Shown: positions 1-8,078 of the stretch, piece by piece
How the letters are laid out: every line of letters begins with the position of its first letter
How positions within the stretch are numbered: position 1 is the stretch's first letter
Source: Absicoccus porci
GTDB taxonomy: Bacteria > Bacillota_I > Bacilli_A > Erysipelotrichales > Erysipelotrichaceae
Reading direction: 5' to 3'
Assembly: GCF_003725415.1 (NCBI RefSeq)
Contig: NZ_RJQC01000002.1
Location: 565,092-629,091 of the forward strand
DNA length: 64,000 nucleotides
Program-made: the position numbers and the translations under genes
The notes under the pieces: model-generated
Seen by the model: the letters and a program-made list of their open reading frames with translations, nothing else
Databases searched by the model: none
What the model was told of the DNA's origin: nothing

Positions 1-369
1 TGCAGGAATGGTCATGTTTGGTACTTGCAGTACATTTTTAAAGATAGGAAAATGATATTCTCGTTCCATGACTAAGACAGCTTTGGCATAGTAAAGAGCA
101 GCGGCTGATACATCGGCATTTTCATCGTCTTCGTAGAATTGTTCCATATCACTGGCTGCTTCGATATAATCTAAGACTTGGCCTGGTAATTCTTTATAGT
201 CCTTTTCATCAATGTGCAAGTATTCATAAAAACTGATTTCTTCTTCTGGCTCTGTTTGTACTTTATCCATCATATCTTGAGCCATCGAGTTTAGATTTTC
301 TTTTTGTTCATCGCTTAAATTATTCATCATATTGGCGATGCTTGAAAAATCAATATCACTAAATTTCAT
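1..369 (-). CDS. Partial hypothetical protein (N-terminal part)
   Basis: This leftward gene runs off the left edge, so only its first 123 codons are visible. The start is ATG at 369, preceded by GAAAGGA on the minus strand. The product begins MKFSDIDFSSIANMMNN and is acidic and hydrophilic, with no signal peptide or membrane segment in the visible part. I do not recognise the family. It may be a small cytoplasmic protein with helical repeats, since the later part (AAALYYAKAVLVMER) looks like an amphipathic helix. No function is proposed. Confidence 0.7.
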   Translation of the reverse strand, partial: MKFSDIDFSSIANMMNNLSDEQKENLNSMAQDMMDKVQTEPEEEISFYEYLHIDEKDYKELPGQVLDYIEAASDMEQFYEDDENADVSAAALYYAKAVLVMEREYHFPIFKNVLQVPNMTIPA

Positions 370-432
370 ATCATCGAATCCTTTCGTTTGGTTATTATAA
401 CATAAAGAAAAAAATAGAAAGTAGGAAAGTAC

Positions 433-890
433 ATGAAATATTATATAAAAGAAAAACTTTTATCCTTGCATAAACGTTTGTATGTCTATGATACAGAAAA
501 ACAAGTCTATGAGATATCCAGTAAGGTCGTATCCTTTGGTGATAAGACCACATTATGAGATGAATGGGCAAAAACATGCGTATATTGAACAGCGTATGCT
601 TTATTTATATTTATCTAGAAGATCAAATGATTTGTTCGATTGCACGAAAATTTCAACTTTTTAAAAAGTCGTATGAACTGATAAATGGTTATTCGGTAGA
701 TGGGAATATCTTCAGTTTGCATTTCACGGCTGTGGATCCAAATGGCCCATCAAAAGAAAGGCAATCTCGATTGCGGAACAGTATGAAATTGAAATCTTTG
801 AGAAGAAACAAGAACTACTTGCACTTGCCATTTTGATTGCGATGGCAGATGATGTCATTCAAGCAGTCGCTAATAAAAAAAGATCGATAG
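433..890 (+). pseudogene. LURP-one-related (YxjI-like) protein, frameshifted
   Basis: Three reading frames together spell one LURP-one-related (LOR) protein. Frame one from ATG 433 gives MKYYIKEKLLSLHKRLYVYD and continues to VSFGDKTTL before a TGA. A second frame continues with YEMNGQKHAYIEQRMLYLYL. A third gives QMICSIARKFQLFKKSYEL, GYSVDG and HFTAVD. The last segment (EQYEIEIFEKKQELLALAIL) is in yet another frame. The order and spacing match the beta-strand pattern of LOR proteins, which have a tubby-like fold and unknown role. At least three frame changes make a functional product unlikely. The coding end runs into the terminator of the convergent symporter gene. Confidence 0.75.
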
Positions 891-904
891 TCAAACTATC
901 GATC
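875..904 (-). terminator. Rho-independent terminator of the symporter gene
   Basis: On the minus strand the stem GATCGATAG / CTATCGATC, with a TTTGA loop, is followed by a run of T. The TGA stop of the symporter lies within the 5' arm. Confidence 0.85.
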
Positions 905-2282
905 AAGCGGATTCTTCCGCTAATTCATCCACTGTAACGTGTTGTTTTTCTGGTGCTTTGAAGTAATTCATCGTTTCTTCATAGACCACTTTACGTAAGC
1001 CAATTAGACCAATCAAGTTTGGAATAGCCATCAAACCATTGACGATATCGGCTAAGATAAAAATGAAATCCAATGTCATGAAAGGACCAATCGCAATAAA
1101 TACGATATAAATGATTTTATAAACTTTAACAGCTTTCAAGCCTTTTAGATAGTACATACAACGTTCGCCATAGTAGTTCCAACCAATGATCGTTGTAAAG
1201 GCAAAGAAAACCAAACCAATATTAACGATATATTTACCAACATAAGGAATAAATAATCCATTTTGGAAGGCATAAGTTGTCATGGCAGCTCCTTCTAGAC
1301 CAGTTGTATTCGCATTCATGATCAAGATGGCAAGACCTGTCATTGTACATACGATGATCGTATCAATAAAAGTACCTGTCATGGAGATCAAGCCTTGTTC
1401 TACATGCGATTCTGTCTTAGCAGCTGCTGCGGCAATAGGAGCCGAACCCAAACCACTTTCATTGGAGAAAATACCACGGGCAATACCTTTTTGCATCGCA
1501 ATACCAATACCACCACCAACAACGCTAGATGGAACAAATGCCGTTTTAACAATCAAATAGAAAACACCAGGAATAGCAGATAAATGAGTGACTAAAATTA
1601 ACACCACACCAGTGATGTAGAAGATACACATAAATGGAATGATTTTTTCAGCGACATGAGCAATTCGATGAATACCACCAATCGTAATGAACGCAACCAA
1701 CAAGGTTAAGACGATTGCTGTTACATAATTAGGAATGTTAAAGCTTAATGTCAAAGCATCGGAAATCGATTTAACTTGGGTGAAAGTACCGATACCTAAA
1801 AGGGCAACACCAACACCAAACAAGGCAAAGATCTTCGCTAATACTTTGGAGTGAAGACCATTTTGAATATAGTACATAGGCCCACCAGCAATTTGGCCAT
1901 TTTCATCTTTGACACGATATTTATGTGCCAATAAGCATTCGGAATATTTGGTGGCAATACCAAAGAAGGCGGATACCCACATCCAGAATAAAGCACCGGG
2001 TCCACCAGCGGCAATGGCTGTGGCTACACCAACGATATTTCCCGTACCAATGGTTGAAGAAAGGGCGGTACACAAAGCTTGGAAACCGGATACATCCCCG
2101 TTTTCGTCATTTTCTTCACTGTCACCATGGAAAATATAGTGGAAAGCAAGTGGTAATTTCCGGAATTGTAAAAAACCAAGACGGAAGGTGAAATAAATTC
2201 CCGTTCCGAGAAGCAAGAGGATTAATGGTAGTCCCCAGATGGCACTATCGATCGTAGTAAGTATGGCAGTCAGCTCAGACAT
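903..2282 (-). CDS. AGCS-family sodium:alanine/glycine symporter
   Basis: The 459-residue membrane protein belongs to the alanine-or-glycine:cation symporter family (AlsT/DagA/AgcS), which imports small neutral amino acids with sodium. It shows about ten hydrophobic segments and the family hallmarks TALSSTIGTGNIVGVA near residue 75 and the GIARGIFSNESGLGSAPIA stretch in the middle. I chose ATG 2282 (MSELTAIL) because it follows GGAGG. An upstream extension to 2372 would translate part of a riboswitch and is rejected. The glycine riboswitch in the leader makes glycine the likely main substrate. Standalone gene with its own terminator. Confidence 0.92.
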   Translation of the reverse strand: MSELTAILTTIDSAIWGLPLILLLLGTGIYFTFRLGFLQFRKLPLAFHYIFHGDSEENDENGDVSGFQALCTALSSTIGTGNIVGVATAIAAGGPGALFWMWVSAFFGIATKYSECLLAHKYRVKDENGQIAGGPMYYIQNGLHSKVLAKIFALFGVGVALLGIGTFTQVKSISDALTLSFNIPNYVTAIVLTLLVAFITIGGIHRIAHVAEKIIPFMCIFYITGVVLILVTHLSAIPGVFYLIVKTAFVPSSVVGGGIGIAMQKGIARGIFSNESGLGSAPIAAAAAKTESHVEQGLISMTGTFIDTIIVCTMTGLAILIMNANTTGLEGAAMTTYAFQNGLFIPYVGKYIVNIGLVFFAFTTIIGWNYYGERCMYYLKGLKAVKVYKIIYIVFIAIGPFMTLDFIFILADIVNGLMAIPNLIGLIGLRKVVYEETMNYFKAPEKQHVTVDELAEESA

Positions 2283-2474
2283 AAAAAAATTCCTCCTTAA
2301 TTGGAGGAGACATATAAAAAACTTTATCTCCTCTGTCCTTTTACCTGAGAGTTTTGCTCCTTCGGTGTCCATACGGATCTCTCCAGAGGTTCGTCCAATA
2401 GTGATCTAAAGACCTGAAATCATTAATTCTTCGGTACATGGTTCCCATGTTCTCTCACTATCTTCTACCGAACA
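2283..2474 (-). promoter_or_regulatory. Tandem glycine riboswitch
   Basis: Read on the minus strand, the leader contains two glycine-aptamer-like halves. The downstream half (about 2328-2400) has CTCTGGAGAG, then ACCGAAGGAGCAAAACTCTC, then AGGTAAAAGGACAGAGG, the classic conserved core. The upstream half (about 2401-2474) has AGTGAGAGAAC, then CCGAAGAA and TTTCAGGT. After the aptamers, TCCTCC-AATTAA-GGAGGA (2291-2308) is followed by seven T. This hairpin could act as a terminator and would also hide the Shine-Dalgarno of the symporter. GAGGAG at the aptamer end can pair with its 5' arm, giving a switch. The direction of control (off with glycine) is inferred from known transporter-linked examples. 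Confidence 0.9.
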
Positions 2475-2645
2475 CAAAGAATATTATAGGTATATCTTAT
2501 GTTTTATGCAAGGAAAAGTGATACCATTTTATCCGTTTCACAATGGGCAAATGTTGTAAAATGAATAAAAAATTTTTTTATATTTTGTCTGAATGTTGTA
2601 CAATGAGCTATGTAAATTAAGACAATTTTCTTTGGGGGAATGTAT

Positions 2646-3842
2646 ATGACAGATTATCGTTATTTGTTGGATATCGCATTAATATTATTAAGCACCAAAG
2701 TTTTTGGTTTATTCACACGTTGTCTACAAATGCCAAGTGTTGTCGGTGCATTAATTGCGGGTATTATTTTAGGCCCAGCTTGTTTAAACCTTGTTCAGAT
2801 GAGCAATTTGATTGAATCATTATCGGAAATTGGTGTCATCATTCTAATGTTTGGTGCCGGTTTGGGAACAAGTATCACCGATTTAAAACGAGCGGGGCTA
2901 AAAGCCTTTATCATTGCCACGATTGGTGTCATCGTTCCATTGATCGTTGGTTATATCATTGGTGGCTTCTATAATGTCGGACCCGAAGCCTGGTTAGGTA
3001 ATTTGTTCTTAGGTGTTATCTTAACTGCTACCAGTGTTGGAATTACCGTAGAAACATTGAAAGAAATGGATTGTTTAGCCACCGAAAGTGGAAATGCCAT
3101 TTTGGCTGCGGCTGTCATCGATGATGTATTAGGTATCATTTGTTTGACTTTGGTCTCTGGTATGGCCGATACGTCCGTACATATTGGTATGGTATTATTG
3201 AAAATCGTATTGTTCTTTGTATTTGCGGTTGTTGCTGGTTACTTTTTACACAAAGCCTTTGAATTCTGGTTTGAACACGATTCACGAGGTGGTCTACAAA
3301 GATATTCGATCACATCATTTGCGTTTGCTTTGATCATGGCCTATATTGCTGAAGCATTCTTTGGTGTTGCCGATATCACCGGTTCATTCGTAGCTGGTTT
3401 GATTATTTCGGGTACGCAACAATGTCCATATGTAACCAAACGAATTGGTACTGTATCGTATATTTTGATTACACCTATTTTCTTCGCTAGTATTGGTTTA
3501 AAACTTTCACCTATTCATTTTACCGGTGAGTTGTTAGCGTTAACGTTGATTTTGTGTATTGCTGCGGTTTTGACAAAGATTGTTGGCTGTGGTTTAGGTG
3601 GTGTTATTTGTCACTATTCAAAAGAACAAAGTATTCGAATTGGATGTGGAATGATTTCACGTGGTGAAGTTGCCTTGATCGTAGCCAATAAAGGTATGGC
3701 ACTCCATTTGTTGCCACAAATCTTTATCACACCGGTCTTATTAAGCGTTGTCTTCTCAACGATCATTACGCCAATTCTATTGAAGATCGTCTATAAACAT
3801 GGCGATGATGATCCTGATTTCAATATACAAAATGCAGCTTAA
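2646..3842 (+). CDS. Cation:proton antiporter, CPA2 type
   Basis: The 398-residue protein has about twelve hydrophobic segments and looks like a KefB/NapA-type Na+/H+ exchanger lacking a C-terminal NAD-binding domain. The segment PSVVGALIAGIILGP near the N-terminus and IDDVLGIICL near residue 160, with the paired acidic residues of the ion site, are typical of the family. It probably exchanges sodium or potassium for protons. ATG 2646 is about 8 bases after GGGGG and is preferred; ATG 2640 in the same frame is an alternative (400 residues). It is transcribed divergently from the symporter and has its own terminator. The exported ion cannot be told from the sequence. Confidence 0.88.
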   Translation: MTDYRYLLDIALILLSTKVFGLFTRCLQMPSVVGALIAGIILGPACLNLVQMSNLIESLSEIGVIILMFGAGLGTSITDLKRAGLKAFIIATIGVIVPLIVGYIIGGFYNVGPEAWLGNLFLGVILTATSVGITVETLKEMDCLATESGNAILAAAVIDDVLGIICLTLVSGMADTSVHIGMVLLKIVLFFVFAVVAGYFLHKAFEFWFEHDSRGGLQRYSITSFAFALIMAYIAEAFFGVADITGSFVAGLIISGTQQCPYVTKRIGTVSYILITPIFFASIGLKLSPIHFTGELLALTLILCIAAVLTKIVGCGLGGVICHYSKEQSIRIGCGMISRGEVALIVANKGMALHLLPQIFITPVLLSVVFSTIITPILLKIVYKHGDDDPDFNIQNAA

Positions 3843-3856
3843 TCCTATATCAAATG

Positions 3857-3889
3857 GTCTGAAGTCGTAAAGATTTCAGACTTTTTTTA
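3857..3889 (+). terminator. Rho-independent terminator
   Basis: GTCTGAA / TTCAGAC stem followed by seven T, just after the antiporter gene. Confidence 0.85.
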
Positions 3890-3904
3890 TGTTTTTTTTA
3901 AAAA

Positions 3905-3970
3905 AGTATATACTTAAAAATATAAATAGTATATACTATAAGTTACAAAAAGATATATACTATATATATC
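3905..3970 (+). promoter_or_regulatory. Three palindromic repeats in the ppsA leader, candidate CcpN operators
   Basis: AGTATATACT occurs at 3905-3914 and again at 3928-3937. A near copy (GATATATACT) lies at 3952-3961, inside the longer palindromic ATATATACTATATATAT stretch. The centres are 23-24 bp apart, about two helical turns, which suggests side-by-side binding of a regulator. Because a CcpN-type repressor is encoded two genes downstream, autoregulation of the operon is a reasonable inference. AT-rich promoters can give such palindromes by chance. Confidence 0.45.
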
Positions 3971-3987
3971 ATTCAGGAGGAAGTAGT

Positions 3988-6354
3988 ATGCGTACAAGAG
4001 AAGAAGCCTATGTATTATGGTTTGATGAATTACGAAAAGAAGATGTAGCCCTAGTTGGTGGAAAATCGTCTTCCTTAGGAGAAATGACATCCCAAACAAA
4101 GGCACCTGTTCCCTATGGCTTTGCAACAACGGCCCATGGCTATCGATATTTTATGGAAGCAACGGGAACCAATCAAAAGATTCACAAAGAATTAGCTGAA
4201 CTGGAAAATGTGGATGATTCCATTGCCCTTTCGAAAGTATGTAAGAGAATACGTGAAATGATCATGGCAGCTATTATGCCTGAAGATCTACAAGAAGCCA
4301 TCGAGACAGCGTATGATCAATTGGCCGAAAAGATTGGGGAATCCGATCCGTTTGTAGCGGTTCGTTCCAGTGCCACCGCTGAAGATCTTCCCGATGCTTC
4401 ATTTGCCGGACAACAAGATACGTATTTGAATGTGAAAGGTAAAGCTGAAGTGGTTGAAAAAGTAAAAGAATGTTATGCCTCTTGTTTTACGGATCGAGCA
4501 GTCTATTATCGAGAAAAACAAGGCTTTTCCCATGAAGATGTTGCCTTATCGGCCGCTGTTCAATTGATGGCATTCTCCAAAGCGGCTGGTGTGATGTTTA
4601 CCGTCGATATTTCCAATGGATCGGATGAAAACATCATGATCGAAGGTGCATGGGGACTGGGCGAATATGTCGTACAAGGAACCGTAACACCCGATAACTT
4701 TTTAGTTCGTAAGAGTGATTTAAGTATTGTTCGTAAACAAATCAATCGCAAACCAATCGAATTGGTTCAAAAAGAAGATGGTGGCGTAGAAGAACGTAAG
4801 GTTTCCGATGAAAGGGCGAACGCACCAGCTATTACGGATGAACAAGTGAAAGAATTGGCTAGAATTGCCTTGGCCATTGAAAAGCACTATGGCTGTTACA
4901 TGGATATGGAATGGGCCGTTGATCGAAGAGATAACCAAATCAAGATCCTACAAGCTCGTCCTGAAACCGTTTGGTCACGCAAGAAAAAGGAAAAATCAAC
5001 TATGACCACAAATCATCATGTTTTAGTGAAAGGATTACCGGCAAGTCCTGGAGTGGCTGCTGGAAAAGTACAAGTGATCCGCAACCCAGACGATATGGAT
5101 CAATTCAAAGCCGGTGACATCTTAGTCACCTCTATGACATCACCTGATTTAGTACCAGCCATGAAAAAAGCCGTTGCGATTATTACCGATGCAGGAGGAA
5201 TGACCTGCCATGCATCCATCGTATCCAGAGAATTAGGAATTCCGTGTGTAGTCGGTACAAAATCACGTTCGCAAAGTGCAACGGATGTCTTAAAAACGGG
5301 TATGGAAGTGACAGTGGATGCACGTAACGGCATTATCTATGAGGGTATGGTCACAGATTTAGTTAAGCCAAAAGAGCAGAAACAAGAAACCATCGTTCAA
5401 GCTGAATATTTTGCACCTACTGCAACCAAGATCATGATGAATTTAGGCAATCCCGATCTTGCTGAAAAATATGCTTCATTACCTTGTGATGGTGTGGGAT
5501 TGATGCGTGAAGAATTTATTTGGACTACCTTTATTCATGAACATCCATTATATATGATCAAAACCGGAAGAGCCCAAGATGTCATTGATCAATTGGCAGA
5601 TGGCATTGCCAAAGTGGCTCGGGCCCTAAATCCACGCCCGGTTGTTTTGCGTTTCTCTGATTTTAAGTCGGGTGAATATCGCAATTTAAAAGGCGGTGAA
5701 GAATTTGAACCCGTAGAACCAGCGGATTTATTAGGATGGCGCGGAGCCAGTCGCTATTATGATCCAAGATATATCGAAGGATTTAAATTGGAATTACGTG
5801 CTGTAAAAAAAGTGCGCGAAGAATTTGGTTTGATCAATTTACACTGCATGATTCCATTCTGTCGTACGGTTTCTGAGATTCAAAAAATCACGGCCATCAT
5901 GCAAAGTGAAGAATTGGTTCGAAATGATGATTTTAAATTGTATTTAATGGCAGAAATTCCATCCAATATTATCTTAGCCGATCAATTCAATCCATATGTG
6001 GATGGTTACTCGATTGGTTCCAATGATTTAACGATGTTATTGTTAGGTTGTGATCGCAATAATGAAGGCATTTCCTCTTTGTTTGATGAAAGAAATTTGG
6101 CTGTGAAACGTGCCATTCGTCATTTGATTGAAACCGCACACCAAGATGGCAAGACCGTATCGATTTGTGGACAAGCACCATCTGTCTATCCAGAGTTTGC
6201 GCAATTCCTTGTGCAAAATGACATTGATTATATTTCGGTAAATCCGGATATGGTTAAGACTACTAAGAAAAATGTGGCATCGTTTGAACAACGTTTGATT
6301 TTAGATGCAGCCACTGGAAAAGGTCGCAAGGATACCGAAGATACCGCTTGGTAA
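3988..6354 (+). CDS. ppsA: Phosphoenolpyruvate synthase (pyruvate, water dikinase)
   Basis: The enzyme makes PEP, AMP and phosphate from pyruvate and ATP, allowing gluconeogenesis from pyruvate. The 788 residues match the usual family length. The N-terminal ATP-binding domain begins with LVGGKSSSLGEM near residue 20 and contains AVRSSATAEDLPDASFAGQQ. The swivelling phosphohistidine domain has GGMTCHAS with H408. The C-terminal PEP/pyruvate barrel ends with ICGQAPS, whose C727 is the expected catalytic cysteine. ATG 3988 follows AGGAGG; the in-frame ATG 33 codons upstream lies in the AT-rich promoter and is rejected. It is the first gene of an operon with two regulator genes. Confidence 0.95.
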   Translation: MRTREEAYVLWFDELRKEDVALVGGKSSSLGEMTSQTKAPVPYGFATTAHGYRYFMEATGTNQKIHKELAELENVDDSIALSKVCKRIREMIMAAIMPEDLQEAIETAYDQLAEKIGESDPFVAVRSSATAEDLPDASFAGQQDTYLNVKGKAEVVEKVKECYASCFTDRAVYYREKQGFSHEDVALSAAVQLMAFSKAAGVMFTVDISNGSDENIMIEGAWGLGEYVVQGTVTPDNFLVRKSDLSIVRKQINRKPIELVQKEDGGVEERKVSDERANAPAITDEQVKELARIALAIEKHYGCYMDMEWAVDRRDNQIKILQARPETVWSRKKKEKSTMTTNHHVLVKGLPASPGVAAGKVQVIRNPDDMDQFKAGDILVTSMTSPDLVPAMKKAVAIITDAGGMTCHASIVSRELGIPCVVGTKSRSQSATDVLKTGMEVTVDARNGIIYEGMVTDLVKPKEQKQETIVQAEYFAPTATKIMMNLGNPDLAEKYASLPCDGVGLMREEFIWTTFIHEHPLYMIKTGRAQDVIDQLADGIAKVARALNPRPVVLRFSDFKSGEYRNLKGGEEFEPVEPADLLGWRGASRYYDPRYIEGFKLELRAVKKVREEFGLINLHCMIPFCRTVSEIQKITAIMQSEELVRNDDFKLYLMAEIPSNIILADQFNPYVDGYSIGSNDLTMLLLGCDRNNEGISSLFDERNLAVKRAIRHLIETAHQDGKTVSICGQAPSVYPEFAQFLVQNDIDYISVNPDMVKTTKKNVASFEQRLILDAATGKGRKDTEDTAW

Positions 6355-6390
6355 ATATGGTAAAATAAATTTACTAAGGATGGTGGAATC

Positions 6391-7017
6391 ATGGAGTTGA
6401 GCGACCGACAAGAAAAAATCATTGATATTGTTCGCCAACAAGGGCCAATTTCTGGCAATGCGATTGCGGCACAGTGTCATGTCACACGAGCAGCGTTGCG
6501 CGGTGATTTTGAGTTACTTACTTCATTAGAAATCATTGGAGCCAAGAGAAAGCTAGGATATTACTATGTTGGCAAACCAATGGACCCTTTAAACAATACG
6601 ATATTAAATCAAAGAGTTGATCAATATTGTTCGTTGCCTGTTGTGGTTGCTCCAGACAGTCATGTCTATGATGCCATTATTACTTTATTTACGGAAGATG
6701 TGGGAAGTGTTTTTGTCGTCAATCAAAATCAATTGGTTGGAATCGTATCGCGAAAAGATTTATTGAAAGCGGCAATGCACAAAGATGATCTAAAAAGTCT
6801 GCCTATTTCGATGGTAATGACACCGAAGTCAAAATTGGTGACCATACTAGATTCGGAATCGATCGTGGTTGCAGCACAGAAAATGATCGATCATGAAGTG
6901 GATTGTTTGCCTGTGCTTCATCAAGAAGAAGATGGATCGTTCCGCATTCGCGGACGAATCACAAAAACGAATTTTATCCAGATCATTGTGGACCTAGCCA
7001 AACAGGAAAGGAGATGA
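6391..7017 (+). CDS. ccpN: CcpN-like repressor (HTH plus two CBS domains)
   Basis: The 208-residue protein starts with a winged helix-turn-helix (about residues 1-60) and continues with two CBS domains, from CSLPVVVAPDSHVYDAI and from MVMTPKSKLVTILDSE. This is the architecture and size of CcpN (YqzB) of Bacillus subtilis, a repressor of gluconeogenic genes that senses nucleotides. In Bacillus ccpN is also followed by the gene for the dikinase regulatory protein. Here it sits between ppsA and that gene, 36 bases after ppsA, so it probably controls its own operon. The ligand is not visible. Confidence 0.88.
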   Translation: MELSDRQEKIIDIVRQQGPISGNAIAAQCHVTRAALRGDFELLTSLEIIGAKRKLGYYYVGKPMDPLNNTILNQRVDQYCSLPVVVAPDSHVYDAIITLFTEDVGSVFVVNQNQLVGIVSRKDLLKAAMHKDDLKSLPISMVMTPKSKLVTILDSESIVVAAQKMIDHEVDCLPVLHQEEDGSFRIRGRITKTNFIQIIVDLAKQERR

Positions 7018-7021
7018 TGGT

Positions 7022-7852
7022 GTGTCGCAAATAAAACCAACAATCTATGTTGTATCGGATTCGATTGGGGAAACGGCAGAAACTGTCGTACGGGCTGCTA
7101 TCTCTCAATTTCCGGAGGAATCGTTTGATATTGTTCGCTTACCCAATGTACGCGAGTTTTCCCAGATTGATCTTTTGATCTCTGAAATTGAAAATCAATC
7201 GGCCATCATTGCCCATACTTTGATTTCACCCGAATTGCGTACCTATTTGAGTGTACGTTGCCAACAAAATCACATTGTTACCGTTGATATCATGGGGCCA
7301 ATCATGAGTGCAGTAGGTACGATTACGTCATGTCCACCGAGTTTGGAACCTGGATTGGTGCATCGATTGGATAGTGAATATTTCAAGAAAGTCAATTCCA
7401 TTGAATTTGCGGTGAAATACGATGATGGTAAAAATCCGATTGGTTTCTTACATGCGGATATTGTCTTGGTGGGTGTATCGCGTACATCCAAAACACCGTT
7501 ATCGATGTATTTGGGAAACAAAAAAATCAAAGTGGCCAATTTGCCATTGGAACCCGAAGTTCCATTACCGCCGGAAATCTTTCAAGTTCCTCCTTATAAA
7601 ATCATTGGTTTGACAGTATCCAAAGAAAAATTGAGTTCCATTCGCAGTGAACGATTAAAAACAATTGGGCTAGAACCCGAAGCCAATTACTCCAATGTAG
7701 AATCCATTGAAAAAGAGTTGGAATATGCGCACAATATTATGCATCGTCTGCATTGTCGTGTTATCGATGTAACCAATAAAGCCATTGAAGAAACGGCCAG
7801 TGAGATCATTGCGATCGTTCAGAAAAATCAAGAAAAATATGGAGAAGATTAA
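7022..7852 (+). CDS. ppsR: PEP synthase/PPDK regulatory kinase-phosphorylase
   Basis: This 276-residue protein belongs to the DUF299 family (YqfL/PpsR/RP1). Such bifunctional enzymes inactivate PEP synthase or PPDK by ADP-dependent phosphorylation of a threonine and reactivate it by phosphorolysis. The start IYVVSDSIGETAETVVRAA and the nucleotide-binding loop GVSRTSKTPLSMYLGNK near residue 150 are diagnostic. The start codon is GTG 7022, 8 bases after AAAGGAG and 4 bases after ccpN. Because its target is encoded in the same operon, the cluster combines transcriptional and post-translational control of PEP formation. Confidence 0.93.
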   Translation: MSQIKPTIYVVSDSIGETAETVVRAAISQFPEESFDIVRLPNVREFSQIDLLISEIENQSAIIAHTLISPELRTYLSVRCQQNHIVTVDIMGPIMSAVGTITSCPPSLEPGLVHRLDSEYFKKVNSIEFAVKYDDGKNPIGFLHADIVLVGVSRTSKTPLSMYLGNKKIKVANLPLEPEVPLPPEIFQVPPYKIIGLTVSKEKLSSIRSERLKTIGLEPEANYSNVESIEKELEYAHNIMHRLHCRVIDVTNKAIEETASEIIAIVQKNQEKYGED

Positions 7853-7880
7853 AAAAAAGCAGCTCATGGCTGCTTTCTTT
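7853..7880 (+). terminator. Rho-independent terminator of the ppsA operon
   Basis: AAGCAGC / GCTGCTT stem with a short TCATG loop, then a T-rich tail. The preceding A-run allows partial function in the other direction, for the tRNA. Confidence 0.8.
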
Positions 7881-7886
7881 ACGTAA

Positions 7887-7975
7887 TGGCGGAGACGGAG
7901 GGATTCGAACCCTCGTGCCCGGATGGACAACTCGATTTCGAGTCGAGCTCGTTATGACCACTTCGATACGTCTCC
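7887..7975 (-). tRNA. tRNA-Ser(CGA)
   Basis: On the minus strand the 89-nt sequence starts GGAGACGTATCGAAGTGG and ends GTCTCCGCCA, giving a 7-bp acceptor stem and an encoded CCA. The anticodon arm is CTCGA-CTCGAAA-TCGAG, with anticodon CGA reading UCG serine codons. The long variable arm, GGTTCGAATCC T-arm and length are typical of serine tRNAs. Confidence 0.95.
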
Positions 7976-8078
7976 ATGCCCGACCATTATAACATAAACT
8001 TTCAATAAGAATAAAGAGTTTTATGAGGCTTACGAAAATCCATTGAAAAGGTAAAGCGCGAATGTTAGTATTAGGGAT

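Noticed and set aside
2283..2372. N-terminal extension of the symporter gene (start at 2372)
   Set aside because: It would translate the glycine riboswitch aptamer; a strong ribosome site precedes the internal ATG 2282.
3889..3987. Start of ppsA at 3889
   Set aside because: The extra 33 residues come from AT-rich promoter DNA; AGGAGG precedes ATG 3988 and the family N-terminus fits there.
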